Below the pieces are notes generated by a model. The model was not told the origin of the DNA. It saw nothing but the letters and a program-made list of their open reading frames with translations, and did not search any database. A DNA stretch of 64,000 bases from Kiritimatiellia bacterium. GTDB lineage: Bacteria; Verrucomicrobiota; Kiritimatiellia; RFP12; UBA1067. The DNA lies in contig JAFWKK010000039.1 in assembly GCA_017514235.1 (NCBI GenBank), positions 1 to 64,000 on the forward strand, given 5' to 3'. This document shows positions 22,657 through 31,196 of the stretch, piece after piece; position 1 is the stretch's first letter, and each line of letters opens with the position of its first letter. A program made the position numbers and the translations under genes.

Positions 22657-25193
22657 TGGTTTTCTCCTTCTTTGTTGCTGGAAGAACTGTCATCGTCGTC
22701 GGAGCCCGCGCACACTGAGACGCTCACGAGCGTCGCTCCTTCCGAGAGGCGCACGAGCTTCACGCCCTGCGCCATGCGGCCCTGCACGCTGAACTGCGAG
22801 ACGGCACTGCGGACCATCTGCTGGTCGCTGGTTATCGAAATCACATGCTCGTCGTCGGAAACCGCATGCGCGGCTACCACGTCGCCGTTGCGGTCGGCAC
22901 CCTTTATGCCTATCATGCCCTGCCCGCCTCGGCCGTGCCTGGTGAAGTCTGCGAACGCGCAACGTTTGCCGTAGCCGTTCGCAGTGGCGATGAAGAGCGT
23001 CTTGGAATCGTCCACAGAATCAAGCGAAACCACCTGGTCGTCACCTATGAGCCTGATGCCGCGCACGCCCGTCGCCGCGCGGCCCATGCGGCGCACGTCG
23101 GCCGCAGCAAAGCGCATCGCGCGCCCGCCCTTGGTCAGCATGATCACGTCGTCGGACGGCTTCACCAGCCTGACTCCAACGAGCTCGTCGCCATCGTCGA
23201 TGTTGATCGCCCTGATGCCGGAACGGTTCACGTTCTGGAAGTCCCCGAGAAGCGTCTTCTTCACCGTGCCGTGCCGCGTGGCGAAGAACACGTCCACGTC
23301 GCCGTCAAACGAGCGTATCGGCAGGAGCTGAAGGACCTGCTCCCCGGGCTGAAGGTTCAGCAGGTTGATGAGCGGACGCCCGAAGCTCGTCTTCTGCGCC
23401 TCGGGTATCTCGTAGGCGCCCTTGACGAAGAGCCGCCCCGTGTTGGTGAAGAACATCAGCTCGTCGTGAGTCTCGGCCACGAAGACGAGAATAATGAAAT
23501 CCTCTTCCTTCACCTGTGCGCCCCTGACGCCATGGCCGCCGCGCTTCTGCTCTCGGTACTCGGTGAGCGGCACGCGCTTGACGTAGCCGCGGTTCGAAAG
23601 CGTGATGACGCATGGTTCGTCGGGTATGAGGTCCTTCACCGAGACCTCGTTGGCGTCGGCCACGATCTCGGTGCGGCGTCGCGAATCCTCCTTCGCGCAG
23701 TAGCGCGCCTTGATGTCGGCGAGGTCGGCGCGAATGATGGCATAGACCTTCTCCGGATCGGCGAGGATCGCCTTGTACTCCGCTATCGCCGCAAGGAGCT
23801 TCGCCAGTTCGTCCGCAAGCCTGTCGCGCTCAAGGCCGACGAGCTGGTAGAGGCGCATCTCTAGGATTGCGTTCACCTGCGGGTCCGTGAAGCCGAAGCG
23901 CGCCTGCAGCGCGGCCTTCGCCTCTTCGCGGCTCTTTGAGGCGCGGATCATGCGCACCACCTCGTCGAGGTTGTCTATCGCCAGCAGCAGGCCGTCGATG
24001 ACGTGCTTCCTGGCCTCGGCCTTCTTCAGGTCGAAGCGCGTGCGGCGCGTGATCACCTCGAAGCGGTGGCCGACGTAGCACTCGAAAAACTCCTTCAGGT
24101 TAAGCACCTTCGGCCGTCCGCCGACGATGGCGAGCATCACCGCGCCGAACGTTGACTGCAGCGCGGTGTGGCGGTAGAGGTTGTTGAGCACGATTTCGCC
24201 GACGGCGTCGCGCTTGAGGTCTACGATGATGCGTACCTCGTCGTCGCCCGACGTCTCGCCGCCGCGCTTCGAGTCCTTGGTGTGCCCGCCCGAGATGTCG
24301 CGTATGTCGCTGATGCCCTCGATGACCTTGTCCTTCACAAGCTCGGCCATGTGGCGGATCATCTCGGTCTTGTTGACGCCGTACGGTATGTCTGTTATGA
24401 CGATGCGGCCGCGGCCTCCGCCGTCCGGCTCCTCGACCGTAGCATGGCCGCGCACCGTGAGCTGCCCGCGCCCGAGCTTGTACATCGCGGCGATCCCGTT
24501 GCGGCCGCATATCTGCGCCCCCGTCGGGAAGTCGGGTCCCTTCACGAACCGCATCAGGTCGTCGACCGTGCAGTCGTCGCGGTGCTGCACGTACCAGTCG
24601 AGTCCGTCGCAAAGCTCGCCGAGGTTGTGCGGCGGGATGTTCGTCGTCATGCCGACGGCGATGCCCGACGATCCGTTCAGCAGCAGGTTCGGCAGCTTCG
24701 CCGGCAGGACGGTCGGCTCCTGCAGGGTCTCGTCGTAGTTCGGGACCATGTCGACCGTGTCCTTCTCGAGGTCGCCGAGAAGTTCCTCCGCGATGCGCTG
24801 CATCCTGACCTCGGTGTAGCGCATGGCGGCCGCGCCGTCGCCGTCGATCGAGCCGAAGTTGCCGTGGCCGTCGACCAGCGGAACGCGCAGCGAGAACGGC
24901 TGCGCCATGCGGACGATCGTGTCGTAGACCGATGTGTCGCCGTGCGGATGGTACTTGCCTATCACCTCGCCGACGACGCGGGCCGACTTCACGTGCTTCG
25001 AGTTCCACGTGTTGTTCAGCCGGTGCATCGCGTAAAGGCAGCGGCGATGGACGGGCTTCAGGCCGTCGCGCACGTCCGGGAGCGCGCGCCCGACGATGAC
25101 GCTCATGGAGTAGTCGATGTAGTCTCTCGACAACTCCTCTTCGATCTTGACGTCCTCAAGAACGCCCGTCTGCGCACCATCTGCCTCGTTCAT
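22653..25193 (-). CDS. gyrA: DNA gyrase subunit A
   Basis: GyrA introduces negative supercoils with GyrB. At 846 aa it has the usual length. The catalytic Tyr lies in 'AAAMRYTEVRM'. The quinolone-determining region is 'HPHGDTSVYDTIVRMAQ', with Thr at the Ser83 position. A GyrA-box-like 'EQKRGGHGVRG' starts the C-terminal beta-pinwheel at about residue 530. The C-terminal tail is acidic and Ser-rich. No gyrB is in the window. The start at 25193 is 8 nt from an extended -10 box and lacks a Shine-Dalgarno. Confidence 0.96.
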   Translation of the reverse strand: MNEADGAQTGVLEDVKIEEELSRDYIDYSMSVIVGRALPDVRDGLKPVHRRCLYAMHRLNNTWNSKHVKSARVVGEVIGKYHPHGDTSVYDTIVRMAQPFSLRVPLVDGHGNFGSIDGDGAAAMRYTEVRMQRIAEELLGDLEKDTVDMVPNYDETLQEPTVLPAKLPNLLLNGSSGIAVGMTTNIPPHNLGELCDGLDWYVQHRDDCTVDDLMRFVKGPDFPTGAQICGRNGIAAMYKLGRGQLTVRGHATVEEPDGGGRGRIVITDIPYGVNKTEMIRHMAELVKDKVIEGISDIRDISGGHTKDSKRGGETSGDDEVRIIVDLKRDAVGEIVLNNLYRHTALQSTFGAVMLAIVGGRPKVLNLKEFFECYVGHRFEVITRRTRFDLKKAEARKHVIDGLLLAIDNLDEVVRMIRASKSREEAKAALQARFGFTDPQVNAILEMRLYQLVGLERDRLADELAKLLAAIAEYKAILADPEKVYAIIRADLADIKARYCAKEDSRRRTEIVADANEVSVKDLIPDEPCVITLSNRGYVKRVPLTEYREQKRGGHGVRGAQVKEEDFIILVFVAETHDELMFFTNTGRLFVKGAYEIPEAQKTSFGRPLINLLNLQPGEQVLQLLPIRSFDGDVDVFFATRHGTVKKTLLGDFQNVNRSGIRAINIDDGDELVGVRLVKPSDDVIMLTKGGRAMRFAAADVRRMGRAATGVRGIRLIGDDQVVSLDSVDDSKTLFIATANGYGKRCAFADFTRHGRGGQGMIGIKGADRNGDVVAAHAVSDDEHVISITSDQQMVRSAVSQFSVQGRMAQGVKLVRLSEGATLVSVSVCAGSDDDDSSSSNKEGENQ

Positions 25194-25201
25194 ACTTGGA
25201 T

Positions 25202-25210
25202 ATTATACCA
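25202..25210 (-). promoter_or_regulatory. Extended -10 promoter of gyrA, nearly leaderless
   Basis: TGGTATAAT on the minus strand, 8 nt before the gyrA ATG. The intervening bases ATCCAAGT hold no ribosome binding site. Confidence 0.6.
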
Positions 25211-25214
25211 AAAT

Positions 25215-26756
25215 TCACTCCGCCAGGCGACAGCCTTCCGCACCGAACATCCGGGCGATGCTCCCGACGGCCTCGTCGCAGAACCGGTAGCCGCCCTCGT
25301 GCCCGACCTTGCCGACGTTTATGCCGCCGCTGTAGCCGACCGAGTTCTCCGAAACTGCTGTCGGCAGGTAGCCGCCGCTGCCGCACTTTGTGACGATGAA
25401 CGTCTGCACCGCGGCGCTACGCGCCTTGATGACCTGTCCGTAGGCTAGGTACAGCTCGAACGGGCAAGTCACCATCGCCACGTCGCCGATGCGCGTGACG
25501 TGCATCTCGAAGGAGTATTCCTTCACCGTGTCCTGCTCCGCCGCCCGCGCCAGCACAGCCTTGTCGACGTCCATGACCGCATACGGGTGCAGCTTCGAGT
25601 CATACGGGCCAGGACCGCCCTTCGCCTCGTTCTCGTGGACCTTCGCAAGGAAGTCGTTCCACGCCGAATCGCCGGGCCACTTCGCCTGCAGCGCGTCCAG
25701 CTCCTTCTTCGCAGCAGCGACTTCAGCCTCGGTCACGCGACGCATCGGCACGGTCACTGTGCGGTTCTCGTGCTTCAGCACCGCGTCGCGCGACATCGGC
25801 CCCGGCTTCGCAGAGGTCACGCATCCGACGAGCCTGTCGGAAAGCAACTGCACCATGTCGTCGTGCCAGCCGTCCGGCTCGGTGCGCCCGCGCCGCACGA
25901 GGTCGCGCGGACTCTGGCAGCCCGCCGCCCCGATCTGGTAGAGCATCCCAAAGTCTTCGCCGTAAAGCTTTTTCAGCTTCTCGCGCGTCGCGCCTGCGAA
26001 GTCGGACGACACCTGGTAATTCGCCTCCATCACCTGCGACGGGCACGCCACGTTGAGCACAAGGCCCGTCTTGCGTCCCGACGCATCCACGGTGAAGAGC
26101 ATCCCCACACCGTCATCCTCGCCCTCGAGCATTCCCACGAAGTCCGGACGGCTCGTGTCGCCGTACATCTCGGTGGAGCCGTCCGCATAGCGCGCGAGAC
26201 GGCAGTGACCGACGCGCGCGGTGCCGAAGGCGCGGCAGACGCCGCCCGGCTTCAGGCCCTTCCACGCCCTTACGTAGGCCCCGGCCACGAGGTCGAGCGC
26301 GAAGTCGGAGTACTCGTTCGGCCCCCACACGTCGGGCTGCTTGCGTTCCATCTCCTCGGCCCTCGGCGTGCCGCTCGGACGTATCGCCGGCGCACTGTGC
26401 GTATGGATTGCGCCCATGTAGACGTGCTCGACTGCGATTTCCGGAGCCAGCTCCTTAACCCTTGCGCGGACGCGTTCGACAAACGGCTGCCAGGTAGTCA
26501 CGTTGTCAATCGACCCCATGAGCACGTAATCTCCGCCGCGGCGCATCGCAAGCGCGACGAACTTGATGCGGCTGTGGTACGGGTTTGCCTCGTCGGCAAG
26601 CCGCTGGTAGTACTGGCCGCAGAGCGGGATCCTTTTCGTCGTCGGCGGAGTTATGTCCGCCTCGGCCCACCCGATCTCCAGCCCGGTCGACTGAACGGTC
26701 TGCGCACATGCGACGCCAACGGCGCCACAGACAACAAGCAACGCAATCTTCTTCAT
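25215..26756 (-). CDS. Neutral/alkaline ceramidase-like secreted protein (513 aa)
   Basis: A signal peptide (MKKIALLVVCGAVGVACA) is followed by the start of the neutral/alkaline non-lysosomal ceramidase-like domain: 'IGWAEADITPP', 'IPLCGQYYQRLADEANPYHSR', 'VYMGAIHTHSAPAIR' (metal-binding His pair), 'NVACPSQVMEANYQVSSDFAG', and a C-terminal 'FIVTKCGSGGYLPTAVS'. Such proteins are common in Verrucomicrobiota and Planctomycetota, and their substrates are mostly unknown; true ceramide hydrolysis is not implied. Monocistronic, with its own extended -10 box 10 nt upstream and no Shine-Dalgarno. Confidence 0.8.
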   Translation of the reverse strand: MKKIALLVVCGAVGVACAQTVQSTGLEIGWAEADITPPTTKRIPLCGQYYQRLADEANPYHSRIKFVALAMRRGGDYVLMGSIDNVTTWQPFVERVRARVKELAPEIAVEHVYMGAIHTHSAPAIRPSGTPRAEEMERKQPDVWGPNEYSDFALDLVAGAYVRAWKGLKPGGVCRAFGTARVGHCRLARYADGSTEMYGDTSRPDFVGMLEGEDDGVGMLFTVDASGRKTGLVLNVACPSQVMEANYQVSSDFAGATREKLKKLYGEDFGMLYQIGAAGCQSPRDLVRRGRTEPDGWHDDMVQLLSDRLVGCVTSAKPGPMSRDAVLKHENRTVTVPMRRVTEAEVAAAKKELDALQAKWPGDSAWNDFLAKVHENEAKGGPGPYDSKLHPYAVMDVDKAVLARAAEQDTVKEYSFEMHVTRIGDVAMVTCPFELYLAYGQVIKARSAAVQTFIVTKCGSGGYLPTAVSENSVGYSGGINVGKVGHEGGYRFCDEAVGSIARMFGAEGCRLAE

Positions 26757-26766
26757 GGCAACGGGT

Positions 26767-26775
26767 ATTATATCA
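26767..26775 (-). promoter_or_regulatory. Extended -10 promoter of the ceramidase-like gene
   Basis: TGATATAAT on the minus strand, 10 nt before the ATG at 26756. Confidence 0.55.
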
Positions 26776-26797
26776 AAAAACGTTGTAGCGGGGGGGC

Positions 26798-26827
26798 TTG
26801 CGCCACAGGGGCGCGTTATGGTAGAAT
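26798..26827 (+). promoter_or_regulatory. Promoter of tRNA-Ile2
   Basis: -35-like TTGCGC at 26798-26803, an 18-nt spacer, then TAGAAT at 26822-26827 preceded by TGG. The tRNA begins 15 nt downstream. Confidence 0.45.
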
Positions 26828-26842
26828 GTACGTCATTACGAC

Positions 26843-26919
26843 GGACCCGTAGCTCAGTCGGTCAGAGCAGGTGACTCATAATCTCCGGGTCGTGGGTTCA
26901 AGTCCCGCCGGGTCCACCA
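26843..26919 (+). tRNA. tRNA with CAT anticodon, most like tRNA-Ile2 (lysidine-type)
   Basis: A 77-nt cloverleaf: acceptor GGACCCG/CGGGTCC, T-loop TTCAAGT, CCA encoded. The anticodon loop CTCATAA gives CAT. The D-arm and anticodon region (GAGCAGGTGACTCATAATC) closely match E. coli ileX rather than the elongator tRNA-Met, so the C34 would be modified to lysidine by TilS and read AUA. Elongator Met is the alternative. One T-T mismatch is seen in the anticodon stem. Confidence 0.85.
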
Positions 26920-27014
26920 CTTCCTCAAGCGCAGTTAGACAATCCGCGCCGACGGACCATCCACCCCGGGCAATCAGCCGCCATTCGACCTAAGCGCCTT
27001 CGGGCCCAAAGGTT

Positions 27015-27785
27015 TCAGGGATAGTCCGCCGGCACGGTAAGAACCTCGCAGCCGTCGTCGGTGATGGCGACGGTATGCTCGAAATGCGCGGACAGGCAGC
27101 GGTCGCGGGTGACGACGGTCCAGCCGTTCTCCAGCACGTCGGTCTGCTCGCCGCGCTTCGTCATGGAGATCATCGGCTCGATCGCAATAGTCATGCCTGG
27201 CTTCAGCACGAGCTTCGTGCCAGGCTTGCCGTAGTTGGGCACCTCAGGGTCCTCGTGCACCGTACGCCCGACGCCGTGCCCTATCCAGTCGCGAACAACG
27301 CCGAAACCTGCGTCCTCGGCGACCTTCTGAATGGCATAGCCGACGTCACCGAGATGGACGCCGGGGCCGCAGGCCGCGATTCCGGCGCGAAGGCACGCCT
27401 TGGTCGTCTCGACGAGACGCACGACCTCCGGATCGGTTACGCCCAGCATGACCGTCCGCGACGTGTCGCCGTTGAAGCCGTGCACGCAGATGCCGACATC
27501 CGTCTTCACCAAGTCTCCGGGCATGATTATGCGATGGCGCGACGGTATGCCGTGTATCACCTCGTCGTTCAGAGAGACGCAAAGGTGTCCGGGAAAGCCC
27601 TCGTAGTTGTGGAAGCTGGCGCGCACGCCGTGCTTCTCGCAGTAGGCGGCCACGAGGTCGTCGATCTCGCCGGTCGTCATGCCGGGCGCAACGGCCCCGG
27701 CGCAGATGTCGCGAATCTCCGCGCTCATCCGGCATGCCTCGCGCATGCGGCCGATCTCGGCCTTGCTCTTTATGTCAACTCTCAT
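27015..27785 (-). CDS. map: Type I methionine aminopeptidase
   Basis: Map removes the N-terminal Met from nascent proteins. It is a 256-aa single-domain enzyme. The five metal ligands fit: Asp in 'VKTDVGICVHG', Asp in 'NGDTSRTV', His in 'IGHGVGRTVHEDP', Glu in 'TIAIEPMISM' and Glu in 'FEHTVAITDDG'. The substrate His is in 'YEGFPGHLCVSLNDEVIHG'. It lies 71 nt downstream of tRNA-Val on the same strand, so the two may be co-transcribed. Confidence 0.96.
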   Translation of the reverse strand: MRVDIKSKAEIGRMREACRMSAEIRDICAGAVAPGMTTGEIDDLVAAYCEKHGVRASFHNYEGFPGHLCVSLNDEVIHGIPSRHRIIMPGDLVKTDVGICVHGFNGDTSRTVMLGVTDPEVVRLVETTKACLRAGIAACGPGVHLGDVGYAIQKVAEDAGFGVVRDWIGHGVGRTVHEDPEVPNYGKPGTKLVLKPGMTIAIEPMISMTKRGEQTDVLENGWTVVTRDRCLSAHFEHTVAITDDGCEVLTVPADYP

Positions 27786-27856
27786 GTGGCTTTACGGAAC
27801 GGGCGCCCCGCCCGGCCCTGCCCTGCCGAACGAAGCGCCTCCGCTGCAAATCCATC

Positions 27857-27933
27857 TGGTGGGCGATACTGGACTCGGACCAGTGACCCCTACCGTGTGA
27901 AGGTAATGCTCTAACCAACTGAGCTAATCGCCC
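27857..27933 (-). tRNA. tRNA-Val (CAC)
   Basis: A 77-nt cloverleaf on the minus strand: acceptor GGGCGAT/ATCGCCC, encoded CCA (TGG at 27857-27859 on the plus strand). The anticodon loop TTCACAC gives CAC. It lies upstream of map. Confidence 0.92.
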
Positions 27934-27952
27934 GAGATGGAAGTCAGCGCAA

Positions 27953-27961
27953 AGTATATCA
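27953..27961 (-). promoter_or_regulatory. Extended -10 promoter of tRNA-Val and map
   Basis: TGATATACT on the minus strand, with the tRNA 5' end 19 nt downstream. Confidence 0.5.
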
Positions 27962-28038
27962 TATACCCATGTCTTGATGCAAGGGTGAAATTGGCGTAAA
28001 CCGGGGCACCGCCGACATGAGCGGACCGCGCAAGACGA

Positions 28039-29346
28039 TCAGAACGAATAGCTCAGCGTCAGGCCTATCTGGTGAGAAAGACCGTCGCGAGTGGCGAAGC
28101 GGTAGGTCTTTCCGGTGTCGGCCGTATAGTCCTGCTCCTCGCCGACCATCAGCACCAGGCCGTAGCATGCGGCGATCTCAAGGTCGTTCCAGCTCCAGGC
28201 AAGGCCGCCCGAGATGATGTGGCGGTCGCCGGCAGGCAGCATTGTCGAGCCAGCGTCCGGCGCCGTGCTGCACGGATCCATGTCATACACATACGACGCC
28301 ATCGCCGACCAGTTCTCGGCAAAGTCCCATGCGCCGCCGAAGCTGAAGCGGAACACGTCGTCCCAGTCAAGCATCGTGGTCTTGTCGCCACCTTCCAGGT
28401 TGAAGGTAAGCTTGTCCATCGACGACCAGCCGGTCCAGGTCATCGCATAGCCCAGGTGCACGGTATCGGTGACGTCCCAGTTCAAGCCGGCGGCGATAGA
28501 CTGCGGCAGGCGTATGTCGGCGCCGGCGTCTCCCCTCGCCTTGAGCGCACCTGCCGCCACCATGCCGACGATCTGGTCAGGCGTCGCCTTGAGATACGGC
28601 GCGACGGCGTTGATCGTGGCGGTGTCGATCGACTTCACGTGAGTCGAGTAGTGTCCGCGCACCTTGGTGTCGATATACGACCTGTACATGACGCCGAGCG
28701 AGAGATTGTCGAGAATGCGATAGCGGGTGGAAACCTGCCAGCCCCAGTCGGCACAGCCGTTGTCGCCCTCCAGGCTGGTACTCATCTGCCCCAGACGGTA
28801 TGCGCCGGCGGTCGCCATGGGCTTGGAGTACTGCTCGAACGAGAAATAAAGTATACGGAAGCCCGCCGACACCGACCAGTCTTCCGTGATGCGATAGGCC
28901 AGGTTCGGGTTGAGGACGATTCCCTCCACAAGAGTCTCGGTCGTGTTCCAGTTCATCGCCCAGTTGTCATCATACTGAGTGCCAAGTCCGTACTCGGGGG
29001 CGATGCCGAGACCGAAGGAAAAATCCCACGGAAGCGGCTGTACGGCATACACGTGCGGCAGCAGGAAGCCGCCCGGATCCATGCGACCCGCACCCTTGCC
29101 ATTCACGCGGGCCGAGGCGCGTGGCGCCTCGATGGCCGTGCCGGCGGAAATCACGGTGTTGGTGAAGTCCGATATCGTCGCCGGGTTGTAGAAGTTCGCC
29201 GCGCCATCAACCGCACGGCCCATTACGGCACCGCCCCAGGCAACACCCTTCGCAGACCCTTCGTAAAGGGCGAAGCCCGCTCCGGAGGCCACAAACGACG
29301 ACATGGCAGCGACAGCCGCCGCCATTCCACAGACTGATTTCTTCAT
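28039..29346 (-). CDS. OmpP1/FadL-family outer-membrane transporter (435 aa)
   Basis: Signal peptide MKKSVCGMAAAVAAMSSFVASG, then the FadL N-terminal plug 'GFALYEGSAKGVAWGGAVMG' leading to 'DGAANFYNPATISDF'. A 14-strand barrel follows with aromatic-rich strands, ending 'LTLSYSF' with a terminal Phe. The family moves fatty acids or aromatic hydrophobic molecules across the outer membrane. The start at 29346 has an AAAGGATT ribosome binding site. It is monocistronic and has the most canonical promoter in the window with a dyad over the -10. Confidence 0.9.
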   Translation of the reverse strand: MKKSVCGMAAAVAAMSSFVASGAGFALYEGSAKGVAWGGAVMGRAVDGAANFYNPATISDFTNTVISAGTAIEAPRASARVNGKGAGRMDPGGFLLPHVYAVQPLPWDFSFGLGIAPEYGLGTQYDDNWAMNWNTTETLVEGIVLNPNLAYRITEDWSVSAGFRILYFSFEQYSKPMATAGAYRLGQMSTSLEGDNGCADWGWQVSTRYRILDNLSLGVMYRSYIDTKVRGHYSTHVKSIDTATINAVAPYLKATPDQIVGMVAAGALKARGDAGADIRLPQSIAAGLNWDVTDTVHLGYAMTWTGWSSMDKLTFNLEGGDKTTMLDWDDVFRFSFGGAWDFAENWSAMASYVYDMDPCSTAPDAGSTMLPAGDRHIISGGLAWSWNDLEIAACYGLVLMVGEEQDYTADTGKTYRFATRDGLSHQIGLTLSYSF

Positions 29347-29370
29347 CTTGAATCCTTTCATGATGTGACG

Positions 29371-29406
29371 GTGTGACATTATGGACTTTTTCGTCACACT
29401 TGTCAA
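29371..29406 (-). promoter_or_regulatory. Canonical promoter with an overlapping operator dyad for the FadL-type gene
   Basis: On the minus strand TTGACA (29401-29406), a 17-nt spacer and CATAAT (29378-29383) make a near-consensus sigma-70 promoter. Inverted GTGTGAC (29371-29377) and GTCACAC (29393-29399), 15 nt apart, straddle the -10, and a further GTGAC lies at 29365-29369. This suggests a repressor or activator site. Confidence 0.6.
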
Positions 29407-29500
29407 GGGGGTATTTTCTCTCTGCGCGGAAACTTACTCACCGCATTGACTGCAAAACCACGGATGGTGCGGAATACCCGGTGCGTCTATCGCAAAAGGG

Positions 29501-30403
29501 TCAGTGCAGCACCTCTGCCAGACGGCGCAGGGGGGCGTCGCGGCGGCGGATGTCAAACGCTATGAAGGCGGAATCGGGGTGGTTCGCCAGACGGCGCGCA
29601 GCTATACGCAAGCGCACGTGGCTGAGCGCAATACGCCACTCGTCTACCGGCCACGGCGAAAGTTCAACCATCCGTCGGAAAAGCTCGGTGAGCCTGCGCC
29701 TTTTCTCCTCCGAAAGCTCAAGCCGTCGGACACGCTCTGTGAAGGCATAGGCCGCGTCCTCGCACGCAAGACCCTCGGTAAGATCGTCGGTATCGAAAAC
29801 CGCCGCGAACCGATCGCCGTCAAAGCCGTAATTCTTGGGCTGCAGGTCGCCGTGAATCGTGACAAGCTTCCGGTTACCGTAAGTCCGCTCCGCCTCGGGA
29901 ATCGACAGCAGAGGCCCAAGGAGCCGTCCGGCCAGCCTGTGGCGCAGGGCATAGCAACTCAACTCGCCGTATTCGCCGCGCGGCGAATCCGCTTCGGCGA
30001 GCGGCGCGACCGGGCCGCGATATGCGGCTAGGGCGTCAGCTAGCGCAATGCATCCTTTCAGGAAGCTGCCGAGCTGGCCGTCTGTCATGTCCTCGGCGTT
30101 GATGCGCTCCGCCTCCTTCCACTCCAGACAAAGGACGGCGTGACCGTCGAAGTCCATCGGCTCCGACAGAACCGGGCGCGGCAGGAACGGACGCTCCGCG
30201 GCAGACGAGAGGAAGGAGAGCGTCCGTCCGGCCGCATCCGGCTCCGTGACCTTCACGAACATCGGCGCACAGCCGATGGCGGTCGCCTTGAAGACCGGCC
30301 AGGCGCATTCTATGCGCAAGGGCGTAAGGTCCACAGCCACCAGCCTGAGCCGTTCGGCCAGGAGATTGGAGAGACGGCGGACGTCGACGCGGCCCAGTTT
30401 CAC
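29501..30403 (-). CDS. Aminoglycoside phosphotransferase-like kinase (300 aa)
   Basis: The protein-kinase-like APH fold is indicated by the catalytic loop 'VTIHGDLQPKNYGFDGDR' (HGD-x-x-x-x-N) and the following 'AAVFDTDD' metal motif. An N-terminal lobe contains 'APMFVKVTEPDAAGRTLSF'. Relatives phosphorylate sugars, choline or antibiotics; the substrate here is unknown. The start is GTG at 30403, overlapping the stop of the glycosyltransferase gene (GTGA), so the two are coupled. It could phosphorylate a sugar made or moved by its neighbour. Confidence 0.72.
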   Translation of the reverse strand: MKLGRVDVRRLSNLLAERLRLVAVDLTPLRIECAWPVFKATAIGCAPMFVKVTEPDAAGRTLSFLSSAAERPFLPRPVLSEPMDFDGHAVLCLEWKEAERINAEDMTDGQLGSFLKGCIALADALAAYRGPVAPLAEADSPRGEYGELSCYALRHRLAGRLLGPLLSIPEAERTYGNRKLVTIHGDLQPKNYGFDGDRFAAVFDTDDLTEGLACEDAAYAFTERVRRLELSEEKRRRLTELFRRMVELSPWPVDEWRIALSHVRLRIAARRLANHPDSAFIAFDIRRRDAPLRRLAEVLH

Positions 30404-31188
30404 CCGATGCGCTCCATCAGGTCCCTGACCCACGGCGCAGGCCGCGTCCAGGTGTTGAGGTGTCGTCCCCGATAACCGGCTATCGCCTGCTCCGGCGACG
30501 GATCGCCGTGGAAGCAGAGTATGCGCATGTCCGCCGGACGTCGCGGCGCCAGAAAATGGTTGAGCGGCCAAGGCCAGGTGCAGCTGCGCTTGAACGAGCA
30601 GACGAAGTTGGCAGGCCACCAGTTCACGTTCGCCTCGCCGACGGCGTGCGTCATGAAGCGCTGTTCGGTGGAAAACACCTCCATGTCCATCGCCTGCTCC
30701 ATCTCTCGGAGGAACGTGCGGTATACGTAATCGAACCTGCCGCCGGCCTCGAAGCGGAAGCACGACGAGTTGCCGACGAACGGGCGCGGACGGAAGATGC
30801 GCTTGCGCAGCTCGATCCAGTTATGGATCATGCAGAACTCTCCCGGCTTGTAGTCGAAGAAGCAGTCAAGGGAGCCCGTTATCAGCTGGTCGATGTCAAG
30901 AAACAGCGTCGGGCCCTCCAGTCCGGCGAAGCCGGTGCGGAACACGGTCAGCTTCGAGAGCAGGTTGGGCCACGTTGGATAGTAGCGGTTCAAGACCATG
31001 TTCACGGGCTTGTCGTCAAAGGGCGCTGTCTCAACTCCGGCGTCGAGCCCGGAGGGGTCGTCAGTGACGCAAACGAAGCGGAACGGGCGCGAAAGGTTCG
31101 CCCGCACGCCCCGATAGAGCCTGTTAACGTATTCCGCGCCGTAGCGACGGCCCCACTTCAGGCAAAGGACGTTGACTCGGTCGGACAT
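30400..31188 (-). CDS. Glycosyltransferase-like protein, GT-A fold (262 aa)
   Basis: The start at 31188 has a GAGGTG ribosome binding site. Residues 5-120 look like a GT-A nucleotide-sugar domain: 'VNVLCLKWGRRYGAEYVNRL', 'PFRFVCVTDDPSGLD', and 'GPTLFLDIDQLITGSLDCFF', where DID is the metal-binding acidic motif. 'WTRPAPWVRDLMERIG' ends the protein. It resembles LPS or capsule glycosyltransferases. It follows hydG by 8 nt and is coupled to the kinase gene. Confidence 0.75.
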   Translation of the reverse strand: MSDRVNVLCLKWGRRYGAEYVNRLYRGVRANLSRPFRFVCVTDDPSGLDAGVETAPFDDKPVNMVLNRYYPTWPNLLSKLTVFRTGFAGLEGPTLFLDIDQLITGSLDCFFDYKPGEFCMIHNWIELRKRIFRPRPFVGNSSCFRFEAGGRFDYVYRTFLREMEQAMDMEVFSTEQRFMTHAVGEANVNWWPANFVCSFKRSCTWPWPLNHFLAPRRPADMRILCFHGDPSPEQAIAGYRGRHLNTWTRPAPWVRDLMERIG

Positions 31189-31196
31189 GTCACACC

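Noticed and set aside
25215-26756. True ceramidase
   Set aside because: Only the N-terminal domain family is recognisable; environmental members of this family are numerous and the substrate cannot be assigned.
26843-26919. Elongator tRNA-Met
   Set aside because: The body resembles lysidine-type tRNA-Ile2 more closely; kept as the alternative in the feature entry.
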